In this document: positions 1 through 10,105 of the stretch, in pieces
Layout of the letters: the number at the start of each line of letters is the position of its first letter
Numbering within the stretch: position 1 is the stretch's first letter
Assembly: GCF_020783335.1 (NCBI RefSeq)
Contig: NZ_CP086068.1
Location: 1,984,001 to 2,048,000 of the forward strand
Direction: 5' to 3'
From: Mucilaginibacter daejeonensis
GTDB taxonomy: Bacteria > Bacteroidota > Bacteroidia > Sphingobacteriales > Sphingobacteriaceae
Length of the DNA: 64,000 nt
Program-made: the position numbers and the translations under genes
Notes under the pieces: model-generated
What the model was told of the DNA's origin: nothing
Database searches by the model: none
The model's input: only the letters and a program-made list of their open reading frames with translations

Positions 1-1499
1 TGTTCAAAAAATTAATATTTCAAACGCTCCTGATCGCGTCACTTACTGTTTCGGTGAGTTCATGCAACAAATACCTCGAGCTACGCCCTCAGGACGGCAT
101 CACCCGCGATAAGTTCTGGCAGTCAAAAGAGCAGATCAAGTCGGCCGTTATTGGTTGCTATATCGCTATGCAAGTTCCGTTCGGTGGTCGCCCGGCGCCA
201 GCAGAGTCATTCTTTGTTTGGGGCGAATTAAGAGCCGATATGATAGCACCAGGCCTGGGTATGGGTGTTGACGAATTGAACGTTGTCAATGCTACCATAC
301 TATCTACCAACGGTGTTACCGACTGGCGTAACTTTTACCGGGTGATCAATTTTTGCAACACCATCATCGATTTTGCGCCCGGCGTAAAAGATGTGGATGC
401 CACCCTTACTGATACTGAATTGCGGGGTTACCTGGCCGAGGCGCTCACCATTCGTGCACTCATGTACTTTTACCTGGTTCGCAGCTTTGGCGATGTTCCG
501 CTGAAGCTGAAGTCCACTTCATCAGACTCAGAACTTGTGCAGTTGGCTAAAACCCCACAACCAGATGTGCTGAAACAGATCGTTGCTGACCTTAAACTGG
601 CCGAAACGTATGCGACCACTACTTACGGCGATAACGCCAGCGACAAAGGCCGCGTGACCATTTACACCGTGTATGCCATGGAGGCCGATGTGTACCTGTG
701 GATGGATAATTACAACGAATGTATAGCCGCTACCGATAAGATCATCAACTCCAATAAGTTCGGGTTGGTAGCTGGTAACAACAACTCCTGGTTCAATATT
801 CTTTATGGTGTGGGCAATTCCGCAGAGAGCATCTTTGAGCTCCAGTTCGATCAGCAATCGCTCAATCCATACTTCACCATGTTCTCCACCAACCGCAGGA
901 GGTACCTGGCAGGTCCGAACACGCTTGATGAGGTGTTCGGGGTGGATCTGGTGAATGATATCAACTTTGACCTTCGTGGTATCGATGCTTCGATCCGTCC
1001 TGATGATCAAAGCATTTACAAGTACATTGGCTTAACGCCTGATGTGGCCCGTACGCAAGATGTGTCATACGCGCACTGGATATTTTACCGCTATGCCGAT
1101 ATTTTACTCTTGAAAGCAGAAGCTTGTGCACAGATCGGCAGGGGACAAGATGCACTGACCATCATCAACACTTTACGTACACGTGCCCATGCCATCACTG
1201 TATCGGCTGAGAGTCCGTCGCCCGAAGATGTGGCTGGCGTGACCAACTACGTATTGCGCGAACGTGCCCGCGAACTGGCTTATGAGGGTAAGCGCTGGTA
1301 TGACCTTTTGCGTAATGCCAAGCGTAATAATTACGCCCGCCTCGACCTATTGACCGCGGCAGCCATCAGATCGGTACCCGGTACCGTGCAGCAATCGGCG
1401 CTCAACAAATTGAAAGATAAGAACAGCCATTACTTTCCGATCTTTCAGTACGAGATACAGACCGATCCAAACCTGATCCAAAATCCTTTCTACAAATAG
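1..1499 (+). CDS. SusD/RagB-like nutrient-binding lipoprotein (5' end just off the window)
   Basis: Outer-membrane surface lipoprotein of the SusD family, which captures glycan fragments and passes them to a SusC channel. The frame is open from base 3. Bases 1-2 (TG) would complete an ATG one base outside the window, giving a start MFKKLIFQTLL and a lipoprotein signal ending in the lipobox-like VSSC (Cys codon at 60-62). A GTG at 54 is therefore not the real start. The C-terminal signature ELAYEGKRWYDLLR (about residues 400-415) is typical of RagB/SusD proteins, and the length of about 498 aa fits the family. It is followed closely by two fasciclin lipoproteins and a SusC gene. A cognate SusC probably lies just left of the window (inference). 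The glycan specificity cannot be read from the sequence. Confidence 0.9.
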   Translation, partial: FKKLIFQTLLIASLTVSVSSCNKYLELRPQDGITRDKFWQSKEQIKSAVIGCYIAMQVPFGGRPAPAESFFVWGELRADMIAPGLGMGVDELNVVNATILSTNGVTDWRNFYRVINFCNTIIDFAPGVKDVDATLTDTELRGYLAEALTIRALMYFYLVRSFGDVPLKLKSTSSDSELVQLAKTPQPDVLKQIVADLKLAETYATTTYGDNASDKGRVTIYTVYAMEADVYLWMDNYNECIAATDKIINSNKFGLVAGNNNSWFNILYGVGNSAESIFELQFDQQSLNPYFTMFSTNRRRYLAGPNTLDEVFGVDLVNDINFDLRGIDASIRPDDQSIYKYIGLTPDVARTQDVSYAHWIFYRYADILLLKAEACAQIGRGQDALTIINTLRTRAHAITVSAESPSPEDVAGVTNYVLRERARELAYEGKRWYDLLRNAKRNNYARLDLLTAAAIRSVPGTVQQSALNKLKDKNSHYFPIFQYEIQTDPNLIQNPFYK

Positions 1500-1523
1500 T
1501 TAGTGAACTTAATTGTAAGCAAA

Positions 1524-3242
1524 ATGAAAAAATCAATGCAACGGGCAATGCCAGCCATGATCGTAATGACCGGCATTTTGATGGCGTTTTTGTTGAATGG
1601 TTGCAAACGTGAACATATCACTTACGGCACTACTACAACGGTGAACATGTATAGCTACCTTGAACAGGACGCCAACCAATTCTCGATGTTCAAGCAGATC
1701 ATTGATAAGGCGGGTTACTCGAGCTTCCTGAACACCTACGGCGCTTATACGCTGTTCGCCTCTACCAACGATGGCGTTAAGGCCTATCTGAAAGCCAGCG
1801 GCAAGACCAGTGTAGACAATATCGATGAGGCCACCGCCAAAAAGATCATCAGCATAAGCCTCATCTCTGACACCATAGGCACACAATTATTCACTGATGG
1901 TAAGATGCGTACACCTACGACTTCGGGCCAATACCTGATCACAGGTGCGGCTAATAACAGCGGCGTGTCAAGTATCACGATCAATCGTCAGGCTAATTTG
2001 GTGAAGGGTAACATCTCCACCGGTAACGGCCTGATCCATGTGATCGATAACGTATTGCTGCCAGCCTCGTTAACACTGGCTCAAATGGTGGAGCAGGACC
2101 CAAAATACTCGATCATGTCCGAAGCGTTAAAGGCCACCGGGTTTTATGACAGCCTGAACGTGGCCAGCACCGCCCAAACCAATGTAAGCCGAAAGTATCT
2201 GACCCTCATCGCCCAAACCAATTCTGTGTTCGCGGCGGCAGGCATCCCAGACTTCAGTACCCTGAAAGCTAAATATTCGACCACGGGCAACCCTAAAAAT
2301 CCTACAGACAGTTTGTATCTGTTCGTGGCTTACCGCGTGTTCCCTGAACTGGCATATCTGTCTGATGTGGTGGCCGCATCGTCGCACCCTACACTGGCCC
2401 CATTAGAGGTGACCACCAGTATGCTCGACGGCGAGAAGGTGTTGTTGAACAACGATTACTTTAACGGTGTACTGGAGCCCGGCGTCCAGATCGACCGCTC
2501 ATTGAGCGACAATTCAGCATCTAACGGTGTATTGCACTCGGCTGCTGCCAACTACAAGATCAAAGTGCGCAAACCTACAGCCATCTATTTTGACCTGGCC
2601 GATCAGCCTGAGATCCGTCGTGCACCAGGTGTGTACCGCGCATTGGGCAAGGGCACTGTGCCATACATCAACGGCGACCTTGCCGACGTGTCATGGAACT
2701 ACAAAGGTGCTGCTGGAGAAAAGCTTTATTACGGTACCACCGCTGCGGTTCCTGCCGCAAGCGACTGGTACTACGGGTGTGACTTCCTGATCTTTGGTGA
2801 CCGTTTTAGGCCAGGTACCAATGGTATGTCTGATATTACCTTCAAGACCCCGTTATTGGTTAGAGGACGTTACAAGGTTTGGGTAGATTGGAAGCGCAAC
2901 GCCGGTAACTTACCTGTGGTAGTAAGCTTTGATAATCAGGCTTTACCTAACACCTTCGCCTATTCAGAAGTGGTAAGCGACAGGGATGGTGACGCTTTGC
3001 TCGAGACCAAAAACCTAAAGCGCTATACACAATCACCGTTGACCAGCAACTCGAACGGCCACGTGAGCAAGATGGTGGGCGTGATCAACGTGACCACTAC
3101 CGACAGGCACTTCATCAAGTTTGCGGCCACCGGCGATAATGGTAGCGTGAACATTTGGATGGATGTGGTAGAGTTCAGGCCTATCGATATGCCAAGCCAG
3201 ATATTGCCCAAGCTGACCCGCGACGGAAAGACCGCATTTTAA
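1524..3242 (+). CDS. Fasciclin-domain lipoprotein
   Basis: Exported surface lipoprotein with fasciclin (FAS1) repeats, modules used in adhesion or protein and carbohydrate contact. I start at ATG 1524 (MKKSMQRAMPAM) rather than the in-frame GTG at 1503, because this gives a compact signal peptide ending in the lipobox LLNGC. FAS1 features are visible: the block YTLFASTNDG near residues 75-85, and NGLIHVIDNVLLP, the H2-like motif closing the first domain, near residue 170. A second, more divergent FAS1-like segment follows. The C-terminal 200 residues look like a beta-rich domain I do not recognise. It lies 24 bases after the SusD gene and 45 before another fasciclin gene. The insertion of FAS1 lipoproteins between SusD and SusC is the odd feature here. 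Confidence 0.82.
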   Translation: MKKSMQRAMPAMIVMTGILMAFLLNGCKREHITYGTTTTVNMYSYLEQDANQFSMFKQIIDKAGYSSFLNTYGAYTLFASTNDGVKAYLKASGKTSVDNIDEATAKKIISISLISDTIGTQLFTDGKMRTPTTSGQYLITGAANNSGVSSITINRQANLVKGNISTGNGLIHVIDNVLLPASLTLAQMVEQDPKYSIMSEALKATGFYDSLNVASTAQTNVSRKYLTLIAQTNSVFAAAGIPDFSTLKAKYSTTGNPKNPTDSLYLFVAYRVFPELAYLSDVVAASSHPTLAPLEVTTSMLDGEKVLLNNDYFNGVLEPGVQIDRSLSDNSASNGVLHSAAANYKIKVRKPTAIYFDLADQPEIRRAPGVYRALGKGTVPYINGDLADVSWNYKGAAGEKLYYGTTAAVPAASDWYYGCDFLIFGDRFRPGTNGMSDITFKTPLLVRGRYKVWVDWKRNAGNLPVVVSFDNQALPNTFAYSEVVSDRDGDALLETKNLKRYTQSPLTSNSNGHVSKMVGVINVTTTDRHFIKFAATGDNGSVNIWMDVVEFRPIDMPSQILPKLTRDGKTAF

Positions 3243-3287
3243 CGATCAGCTGCTGATCAGATCAAACACATACTGACCGACCAATAA

Positions 3288-4823
3288 ATGAATAATTATA
3301 AGAATAGATATATGCTGGCCCTCGCGTTACTGGTAAGTACGCTGTGGGCATGCAAAAAGCAATGGAGCGACCGCACTGCCGTGACCGACCAGCAGCTGGA
3401 TAAGAACCTGATGCAAAAGATACAGGAGAATAAAAGCCTGAGCACTTTTGCCGGTTATTTGACCAAGTTGGGTTACGATAAGGTATTGGCCGCATCAAAG
3501 ACCTATACCGTTTGGGCACCCGATGACCAGGCACTACAAAGCGTAGATCCGGCCGTAGTTGCCGATACCGCCAAACTCCGCGTATTCGTAAATAATCACA
3601 TCGCCAACCTGGCGTATTTCACTGGCGATGCCAAGCCCACCTTGCGCATCCGTACCTTGAATGGTAAAAAGGTGAATTTTTCAGCCACCACGGTAGAGGA
3701 GGCCAACATCACCGCTCCTGATCAGTACGTGAGCAATGGTGTACTGCATGTAATCAATAAGGCACTATCGCCTAAGATGAATATCTCAGAGTACGTCAGG
3801 AATTTGAGCAACGTAGGTCTATTGCACAAGGGTTATCTGCTAAGGCAGGATACGTCTTATGTGGATACTTCGAAGGCCACGGTGGCCAGCGTTGATCCCG
3901 TTACCGGTAAGCCGGTGCTGGTACCCGGTACAGGTTTGGTGAATCAGAACAAATACTTCAGGAATGTGGCAGATCTGGCCAGCGAAGATAGTCTATACAC
4001 CTACTTTGTACTTACTGACGCTGCCTACACTGCTGAGCGTAATAAGGTTAGCCGCTTCTTTGCCACCAGTTCTACTGATACCACCATGAATATACTGGCC
4101 GCTTATAACGTACTTAAGGACGTTGCGGTTAAAGGCTCGATCAAACAAGCTGATCTTACCACATCGCCGCTGTTTTCGGTCAAAGGCGTTGCCGTACCTG
4201 TAAATACCAGCGCGATCGTGCAGAGCTACACTGCCAGTAACGGCATGGTGTACGTGGTAAGCAGTATGGATTTTACGCTGAGCAGCAAGATCACCCCGAT
4301 CGTGATAGAAGGGGAGAAGCCAAGCTTTTTCCAACGGAGCGATAGGCGTGATAATTACCAGTACCGCACCAAGAAAGATCCGAGCGGTAATATTTATCAG
4401 GATCTGATGGTGTCGGGAGCTAACCTGCCGGCATCTTACTTTGCGGCTTACAAGATCAGCAACCTTTACACCTGCCAGTACCGTGTAAGCTGGCGCTGCA
4501 TTAATGACTTTGGCTACGCCACGCCGACCAATATATCGCAGCGTTTAGGTTTCAGCCAGATCACGCCGGCTGCGGGCACTACTACGTACACCTCGCTGGT
4601 GCAGTTCCCTTATACTGCCGTCACACCGTTGAATTATAACGAAGTGATCCTTACCGGTGCACCGGTAAGTGTGGTACCGGGCGCTACCATCAACTCTACC
4701 GGCGGTACCCTCAATGTGACCAAGTACAACTCGATCAACATGTTCTTACAGGGCAGCACCGGCACCGCGCTAAATACCAACATATTTACCGCCGATTACA
4801 TCAAACTTACTCCTATACTTTAA
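3288..4823 (+). CDS. Second fasciclin-domain lipoprotein
   Basis: Surface lipoprotein related in layout to the preceding gene. The N-terminus MNNYKNRYMLALALLVSTLWACKKQW has a lipobox-like LWAC. A clear FAS1 domain spans about residues 45-165, with YTVWAPDDQAL as the strand-1 block and NGVLHVINKALSP as its closing motif. A second FAS1-like domain follows with NGMVYVVSSMDFTLSS near residue 325. The last 190 residues are a beta-rich, Thr/Ser-rich module of unknown function. Its neighbours (fasciclin lipoprotein before, SusC 17 bases after) imply co-transcription. It may be an accessory surface glycan-binding or cell-contact protein of the Sus-like complex; that role is inferred from position only. 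Confidence 0.8.
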   Translation: MNNYKNRYMLALALLVSTLWACKKQWSDRTAVTDQQLDKNLMQKIQENKSLSTFAGYLTKLGYDKVLAASKTYTVWAPDDQALQSVDPAVVADTAKLRVFVNNHIANLAYFTGDAKPTLRIRTLNGKKVNFSATTVEEANITAPDQYVSNGVLHVINKALSPKMNISEYVRNLSNVGLLHKGYLLRQDTSYVDTSKATVASVDPVTGKPVLVPGTGLVNQNKYFRNVADLASEDSLYTYFVLTDAAYTAERNKVSRFFATSSTDTTMNILAAYNVLKDVAVKGSIKQADLTTSPLFSVKGVAVPVNTSAIVQSYTASNGMVYVVSSMDFTLSSKITPIVIEGEKPSFFQRSDRRDNYQYRTKKDPSGNIYQDLMVSGANLPASYFAAYKISNLYTCQYRVSWRCINDFGYATPTNISQRLGFSQITPAAGTTTYTSLVQFPYTAVTPLNYNEVILTGAPVSVVPGATINSTGGTLNVTKYNSINMFLQGSTGTALNTNIFTADYIKLTPIL

Positions 4824-4839
4824 TACCACAGAGCTTACT

Positions 4840-7800
4840 ATGCAAGATTTTACCAGATCAGTTTATTTGATACTATTCTTTATGTGCGTGCTTGGTGGTA
4901 TTAAAGCCCATGCGCAAACAGATAGTTTGACCAGGCAGCAGGTGGATAGCGTGGCCCGTTACAAGGCTGATTCGTTGACCCGTGCACAGGGCAAAAAGAT
5001 CAGCGGCGTTTTGAAAGATGCTGCCACGGGCAAACCCGTGTCAGGTATGAACATTAGCGTGGCCCAATACTCAGCCGCCATAAGCGACGAAAAGGGTGCC
5101 TTTACCATCAGCGTACCCAATTACGATGCATTGCTATTGATCAAGGGCCAGGACTATCAGCCTAAAGAAGTGCCGCTGAAAGGCCGCAACAAGTTGCCGG
5201 TGATCATATTGTTCGAGGATGCATACAACTCGATATACGATGTGGCTAAATTTCCTTATAACACCGTGCCACTGAACCAGACAGCTAATGCCGTTAGTTC
5301 CGTGAACACGCAAGGTGCTTGGGAGCCCACCAGCTTGGAAACGGCCGACAGCTACCTGCAGGGCAAAGTGGCCGGGTTGAACGTGGTGCGCCGCTCGGGC
5401 ACGCCCAACATCGGTGCTAACCTTTTCCTGCGTGGCTTCAATTCACTGGTAGGCACTAACGCGCCTTTGTTAGTGGTTGATGGAATGATCTATGACACCT
5501 TCCATTACGGAAGCTCGATCATAAGAGGCCATGTGCACAATCCCTATGGCAACATTGACCTGCGCGATGTGCAGAACATCACGGTGTTAAAGGACGCCGC
5601 GGCAAGTGCTTACGGCACTAAAGGCGCCAATGGCGTGATCCTGTTATCTACCAATGGTAACCCGGCACTGGCCACCAAGATCGACCTGGGTATCTATAGC
5701 GGTTACAACTACATCAACTCTGGCTACCGTTTGCCAATGATGAAGGCCGGCGACTATCGTACATACCTGTCAGACCTGCTGCGCACCAGCAGCATGACAC
5801 CGGAGCAGATCGCTGCACAACCTTACTTTAATGACAACCCGTCGGCAGCCGGTTATGCCGACTATCACAACGAGACCGACTGGCAAAAGCAAGCCTTCAA
5901 AAATGGCTTTAACCAAAACTATAATCTTCGCGTTTCGGGTGGTGATGATATCGCCCGCTATGTGCTGTCGTTAGGCTATGCCGACAATAAAGGCATCACC
6001 CGCATGACCGACCTGAGCAGGTTCAATACCCGTTTCAATGCCGACCTGAACATAAGCCAGCACTTTACCGTGAACGCTAACTTCTCGTTCACTTACAACC
6101 AGCAAACGCTTAAAGATCAGGGTGTGTCACCAAAGACCAATCCACTTTACCTGAGCCTGGTAAAAGCTCCTTTTCTGCGTGTAAGGCAAACCAACGCCGC
6201 CGGTGTCGAGTCGCCTAACTTGGCCGATGTGGACATCTTTGGCATCGGTAACCCGGAATCGGTACTGCTAAATGCTCAGGAATATAACCGCAACTACCGT
6301 TTCTTTGGTAATCTGAATTTTAAATATCAGTTCAACCGGTACCTGTCGGCACAAACGCTTATCGGTATCACTACCGATAAGGTAAGAGAGAGCTACTTCA
6401 TCCCACGTGCCGGTGTGGCTAATGATACCACGGCCACCGCAATACTAGATAGCCGTTTGGGTAGCCAGGTGCAACGTTTGTACAACATTTACAGCGATAC
6501 GCGGATCAATTACAGCCGCACCTTTGACCGTATTCACACCGTTGGTCTGAACTTGGGTACCCGCTACACACAGTATAACACCTCCACCAACTTCAACTAT
6601 GGTTTCAATTCTGCTCTAGATCAGCTGATCTCGGTAGGTACAGGCGACCCCGCATTGCGTCGTACCGGTGGCGAACTGGGTAAGTACCGCTGGATAAATA
6701 ACTATCTAACCGCTAATTACCAGCTGTATAACAAGTACATCTTCGCGTTCAACCTGAGTGCTGATGCCTCATCGCGATTTGGTAAAGAGGCTGATGGATT
6801 GAACGTAGGTGGCGTTAAGATGGCGGTGTTGCCATCACTTTCAGCTGCGTGGGTGGTGTCATCTGAGCGCTTCATGTCAAGCCTTAATTTTATCGAACTG
6901 TTGAAATTGCGTGCCAGCTATGGTCTTACCGGTAATGATGATATTGGCAACTATGCCGCACGCCAGTACTACGTGTCGCAGAACTTGTTAGGTATGCAAG
7001 GCCTGGTACGCGCCAGCTTTGGCAACCCTTACCTTCAATGGGAATTGAACAAAAAGCTCGACATCGGCTTTGATGCCTCTTTTATGCAAGAGCGTTTAAG
7101 CATCAGTGCCGACTATTACCGCAACACCACCAGCAAAATGCTGACCCAGGAGACCGCGCCATCTGCCTCAGGCTTATTGTATGTGATGAGCAACAACGGT
7201 GGTATGCGCACAAGCGGTGTGGAGTTGTCGGTGAACGGCCGTATCATCAGCACACCTAACCTTAAATGGGACTTGGGCTTTAACATCGCCACTTACCGCA
7301 ACAAGATCACCGCGTTGCCGGGTAACAGCATGCAAACCTCGTACGCTGGCGCTACTATACTTACCCAGGTGGGTATGCCAGCGGGAGTATTTTACGGTTA
7401 CAAGACCAACGGTGTTTATACCACCAATGCAGAAGCAGCTGCAGCCGGAATATCTTACCGCAATGCCAAAGGCGACCTGGTACCGCAGCGTGGTGGCGAT
7501 ATGCGCTTTGTTGATGTGAATGGCGACAAGATCATTGACGATGCTGATAAGCAAGTGATTGGTGATCCTAACCCTGAGTTCACTGGCGGCATCACTACAG
7601 GTGTGACCTACAAACGCTTCAGCATTAACGCTTTGGTGACCTTTACCAAAGGTAACCAGGTGTACAACTATACCCGTCGCCAGATCGAATCGGGCAGCTC
7701 ACCGGCAAATCAATCATTGGCCATGCTGAACAGGTGGCGCGGCGATGGCCAGGTGACCAGCCAGCCACGTGCCTCATACGGCGACCCATCGGGCAATGCC

Positions 7801-8061
7801 TCGTTCTCTGACCGCTGGATCGAGGACGGCTCTTACATGCGTTTGCGCACCCTTTCGATAAGCTACGATGTGCCGCTGAAGTATAAAGGATTCAAGTACC
7901 TGAAGATCTATGCTACCGGTAACAACCTGGTCACTTTCACCAAATACCTGGGTTACGACCCTGAATTTGCGCCTACCGGCAATTTGCTTACCAACGGTAT
8001 CGACAATACGCTGGAGCCACAGTTCAAAACGGTACAACTGGGCGTACGCATAGGCATTTAA
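4840..8061 (+). CDS. SusC/RagA-family TonB-linked outer-membrane receptor
   Basis: Large TonB-dependent beta-barrel (1073 aa) that imports oligosaccharides together with its SusD lid. The order is: signal peptide (MQDFTRSVYLILFF, cleavage near AHAQ), an unusual linker with the repeated phrase DSLTR..DSVARYKADSLTR, a carboxypeptidase-regulatory-like beta-sandwich (KKISGVLKDAATGKPVSGM, about residues 50-130), a plug domain with LQGKVAGLNVVRRSGTP and LRGFNSLVGTNAPLLVVDG (about 175-215), then the barrel ending in VQLGVRIGI. The family feature VKDAAASAYGTKGANGVIL is seen as VLKDAAASAYGTKGANGV near residue 250. It is followed by its SusD partner after 31 bases. No anti-sigma/ECF gene is adjacent, so regulation is not visible here. 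Confidence 0.93.
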   Translation: MQDFTRSVYLILFFMCVLGGIKAHAQTDSLTRQQVDSVARYKADSLTRAQGKKISGVLKDAATGKPVSGMNISVAQYSAAISDEKGAFTISVPNYDALLLIKGQDYQPKEVPLKGRNKLPVIILFEDAYNSIYDVAKFPYNTVPLNQTANAVSSVNTQGAWEPTSLETADSYLQGKVAGLNVVRRSGTPNIGANLFLRGFNSLVGTNAPLLVVDGMIYDTFHYGSSIIRGHVHNPYGNIDLRDVQNITVLKDAAASAYGTKGANGVILLSTNGNPALATKIDLGIYSGYNYINSGYRLPMMKAGDYRTYLSDLLRTSSMTPEQIAAQPYFNDNPSAAGYADYHNETDWQKQAFKNGFNQNYNLRVSGGDDIARYVLSLGYADNKGITRMTDLSRFNTRFNADLNISQHFTVNANFSFTYNQQTLKDQGVSPKTNPLYLSLVKAPFLRVRQTNAAGVESPNLADVDIFGIGNPESVLLNAQEYNRNYRFFGNLNFKYQFNRYLSAQTLIGITTDKVRESYFIPRAGVANDTTATAILDSRLGSQVQRLYNIYSDTRINYSRTFDRIHTVGLNLGTRYTQYNTSTNFNYGFNSALDQLISVGTGDPALRRTGGELGKYRWINNYLTANYQLYNKYIFAFNLSADASSRFGKEADGLNVGGVKMAVLPSLSAAWVVSSERFMSSLNFIELLKLRASYGLTGNDDIGNYAARQYYVSQNLLGMQGLVRASFGNPYLQWELNKKLDIGFDASFMQERLSISADYYRNTTSKMLTQETAPSASGLLYVMSNNGGMRTSGVELSVNGRIISTPNLKWDLGFNIATYRNKITALPGNSMQTSYAGATILTQVGMPAGVFYGYKTNGVYTTNAEAAAAGISYRNAKGDLVPQRGGDMRFVDVNGDKIIDDADKQVIGDPNPEFTGGITTGVTYKRFSINALVTFTKGNQVYNYTRRQIESGSSPANQSLAMLNRWRGDGQVTSQPRASYGDPSGNASFSDRWIEDGSYMRLRTLSISYDVPLKYKGFKYLKIYATGNNLVTFTKYLGYDPEFAPTGNLLTNGIDNTLEPQFKTVQLGVRIGI

Positions 8062-8092
8062 TTTTTGATAAGACCCTGATCTGAATAAGAAC

Positions 8093-9904
8093 ATGAAAAG
8101 ACACTTACATACCATAACTATCCGGGTGTTATTATCGGCCGCCATGCTGATGACCTTCTCGTGCAAAAAAATGCTCGATATTGAACCTGAGACCAGTGTT
8201 GATATCTCTAACCACTACCGCAATATCAATGATGCTAACGCCGCCGTGATCGGTATCTACGGGCAGATATTGGGCATTGCCGATCGCTATATCATCTTGA
8301 ACGAACTGCGTGCCGACCTGGTGAGCCCGACCACCAATGCTGATCAGTACCTGCGCGAGATCAGCACCCACACGGTATCGGCCAACAATCCCTGGGCCGA
8401 CCCACGTCCATTCTACAAGATCATCCTGAACTGTAATGATGCGCTCAAGAACTTCGACATTATGGTGAAGGCCGCAAGGATGCGACCTGAAGAATATGCG
8501 CAACGCGCCGCCGATGTGAACGCCGTACGTGCCTGGTTGTACTTGCAATTGGGCATACACTGGGGCGAGGTACCTTATGTGACCGACGCCCTGGAAGATA
8601 TCGATGCGTTAAAAGACCAAAGTAAATATCCAAGGTTAACGTTCAATGCCCTGCTTGATAATTTGATCGCCAGCGTGTCTTCGGGTTACCTCGACTACTA
8701 TAGCGCGGCTACCACCACTACTGGAGCCACCAGCACCTCGCTGATCACCACGGTGGATGGTTACCCTACCAATTTGTTCTTCATTAACAAACGTTGTTTA
8801 CTGGGCGACCTGTACCTATGGCGCGGCCGTTACACTGATGCGGCTACTCAATACCGCTATGTGACCGAGCAAGGCTACCGTAACGACGGAGCAAGCACCA
8901 ATACCGGTTTCTGGCAGTTCAAACCTAACTACAACGTGTTCAACGTGGCTTATTCAAGAGCAGGCGACGAGACGTCACTGATCGATGACAATACTTCGGT
9001 ATCAGGTTGGAGAGCCATTTTTGGCGCTGCTACCCAAGGCACAGAGGTGAACACAGAGTGGATATGGTCGTTACCCTTTGATAAGAACTTTGCACCGACC
9101 AACCCGTTGATCGATCTGTTCTCGAACCAGGGCGGACGCTACCTGCTCACCGCATCCCAATATGCGGTGGATAAGTGGAACTCAGAGACCCAGAACAATG
9201 GCTTCCCTTATGATGCCCGTGGCCGTTTCTCGGTACGTAACGTAGCAGGGCAACGTGTGATCATGAAGCCTTTATATAATTACCTTACCGGTGCCAACTT
9301 TACACCGGGCAGTGTTTTGCAAAAGCAAGGACGCTGGCTGTTGTACCGCTCAGGTACGCTTAACCTGCACTTTGCTGAAGCAGCTTGCCGCGACAATTAC
9401 GTTGATGTGGCTTATTCACTTACTAACGCAGGCGTTTTGCAGGTTTTTAGCAGTATTTTCCCAACACCGGCAGCGATCAGTAGTGGCCGTAACGTACCTA
9501 CTGACGCTACCAACATCATGATCACCAACAAACCTGCGCCTTATGACCTTGATGCCCGCTATGGCGATGTGCCATTGTTCCGTGCACCTTGGCACAGGCA
9601 GATCGGTACCCGTACCCGGGCCAACCTTACCCTGCTGCCGATCGATATCATCAACGGCGGACCGAACCGCGGTGGCGACATGATCCGTATGGAGAACGCC
9701 ATCATTGACGAGGACGGGTTGGAATTGGCCTTCGAAGGCCAGCGCTGGGGCGATCTTTTGCGCATCGCACTTCGCCGCAACGACCCAAGCTTCATCGCTT
9801 CACGGGTATATCAGAAGTTGCTGCGTGATGGCAACGGCCAGGCCGGAGCGGCTCAGACCAAGCTAAGCACTGTGAGCGGACTTTACCTGCCGTTCAAGCT
9901 TTAA
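8093..9904 (+). CDS. SusD/RagB-like nutrient-binding lipoprotein
   Basis: Partner lipoprotein of the preceding SusC. The signal peptide ends in a lipobox at MTFSCKKMLD, followed by the SusD-typical opening DIEPETSVDISNHYRNINDA. Family signatures include the N-terminal TPR-like helices (NAAVIGIYGQILG) and, near the C-terminus, DGLELAFEGQRWGDLLRIALRR. Its 603 aa is within the normal range for SusD-like proteins. The gene closes the block: a strong hairpin terminator begins 27 bases after the stop. The window thus contains two SusD-like proteins but one SusC, the other SusC probably being to the left (inference). Confidence 0.92.
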   Translation: MKRHLHTITIRVLLSAAMLMTFSCKKMLDIEPETSVDISNHYRNINDANAAVIGIYGQILGIADRYIILNELRADLVSPTTNADQYLREISTHTVSANNPWADPRPFYKIILNCNDALKNFDIMVKAARMRPEEYAQRAADVNAVRAWLYLQLGIHWGEVPYVTDALEDIDALKDQSKYPRLTFNALLDNLIASVSSGYLDYYSAATTTTGATSTSLITTVDGYPTNLFFINKRCLLGDLYLWRGRYTDAATQYRYVTEQGYRNDGASTNTGFWQFKPNYNVFNVAYSRAGDETSLIDDNTSVSGWRAIFGAATQGTEVNTEWIWSLPFDKNFAPTNPLIDLFSNQGGRYLLTASQYAVDKWNSETQNNGFPYDARGRFSVRNVAGQRVIMKPLYNYLTGANFTPGSVLQKQGRWLLYRSGTLNLHFAEAACRDNYVDVAYSLTNAGVLQVFSSIFPTPAAISSGRNVPTDATNIMITNKPAPYDLDARYGDVPLFRAPWHRQIGTRTRANLTLLPIDIINGGPNRGGDMIRMENAIIDEDGLELAFEGQRWGDLLRIALRRNDPSFIASRVYQKLLRDGNGQAGAAQTKLSTVSGLYLPFKL

Positions 9905-9930
9905 GCTCATATCAACCGATAAAAACTGAC

Positions 9931-9962
9931 GATAGCCCGGCCAATGACCGGGCTATTTTTTT
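9931..9962 (+). terminator. Intrinsic terminator of the SusC/SusD block
   Basis: Perfect 9-bp stem ATAGCCCGG / CCGGGCTAT (9932-9940 and 9948-9956) with a 7-base loop, followed immediately by a run of T (9955-9962). It sits 27 bases after the SusD stop. Confidence 0.9.
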
Positions 9963-10105
9963 GAGGTAGGACGGAGGTCAACGTTACATTTAGAGGTGCC
10001 GATACACTGGCTTTGTAACTTTATCATACTAACGAATTAGGAGACCAAACAAATGGTGGTGTATTTTCTTATTAAGAAAATGTTTCACGTCTTAGCCGCT
10101 CTCCG

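Noticed and set aside
528..1155. - strand open frames opposite the first SusD gene
   Set aside because: They lie antisense to a clear SusD coding frame and show no protein motifs; they are codon-bias shadows.
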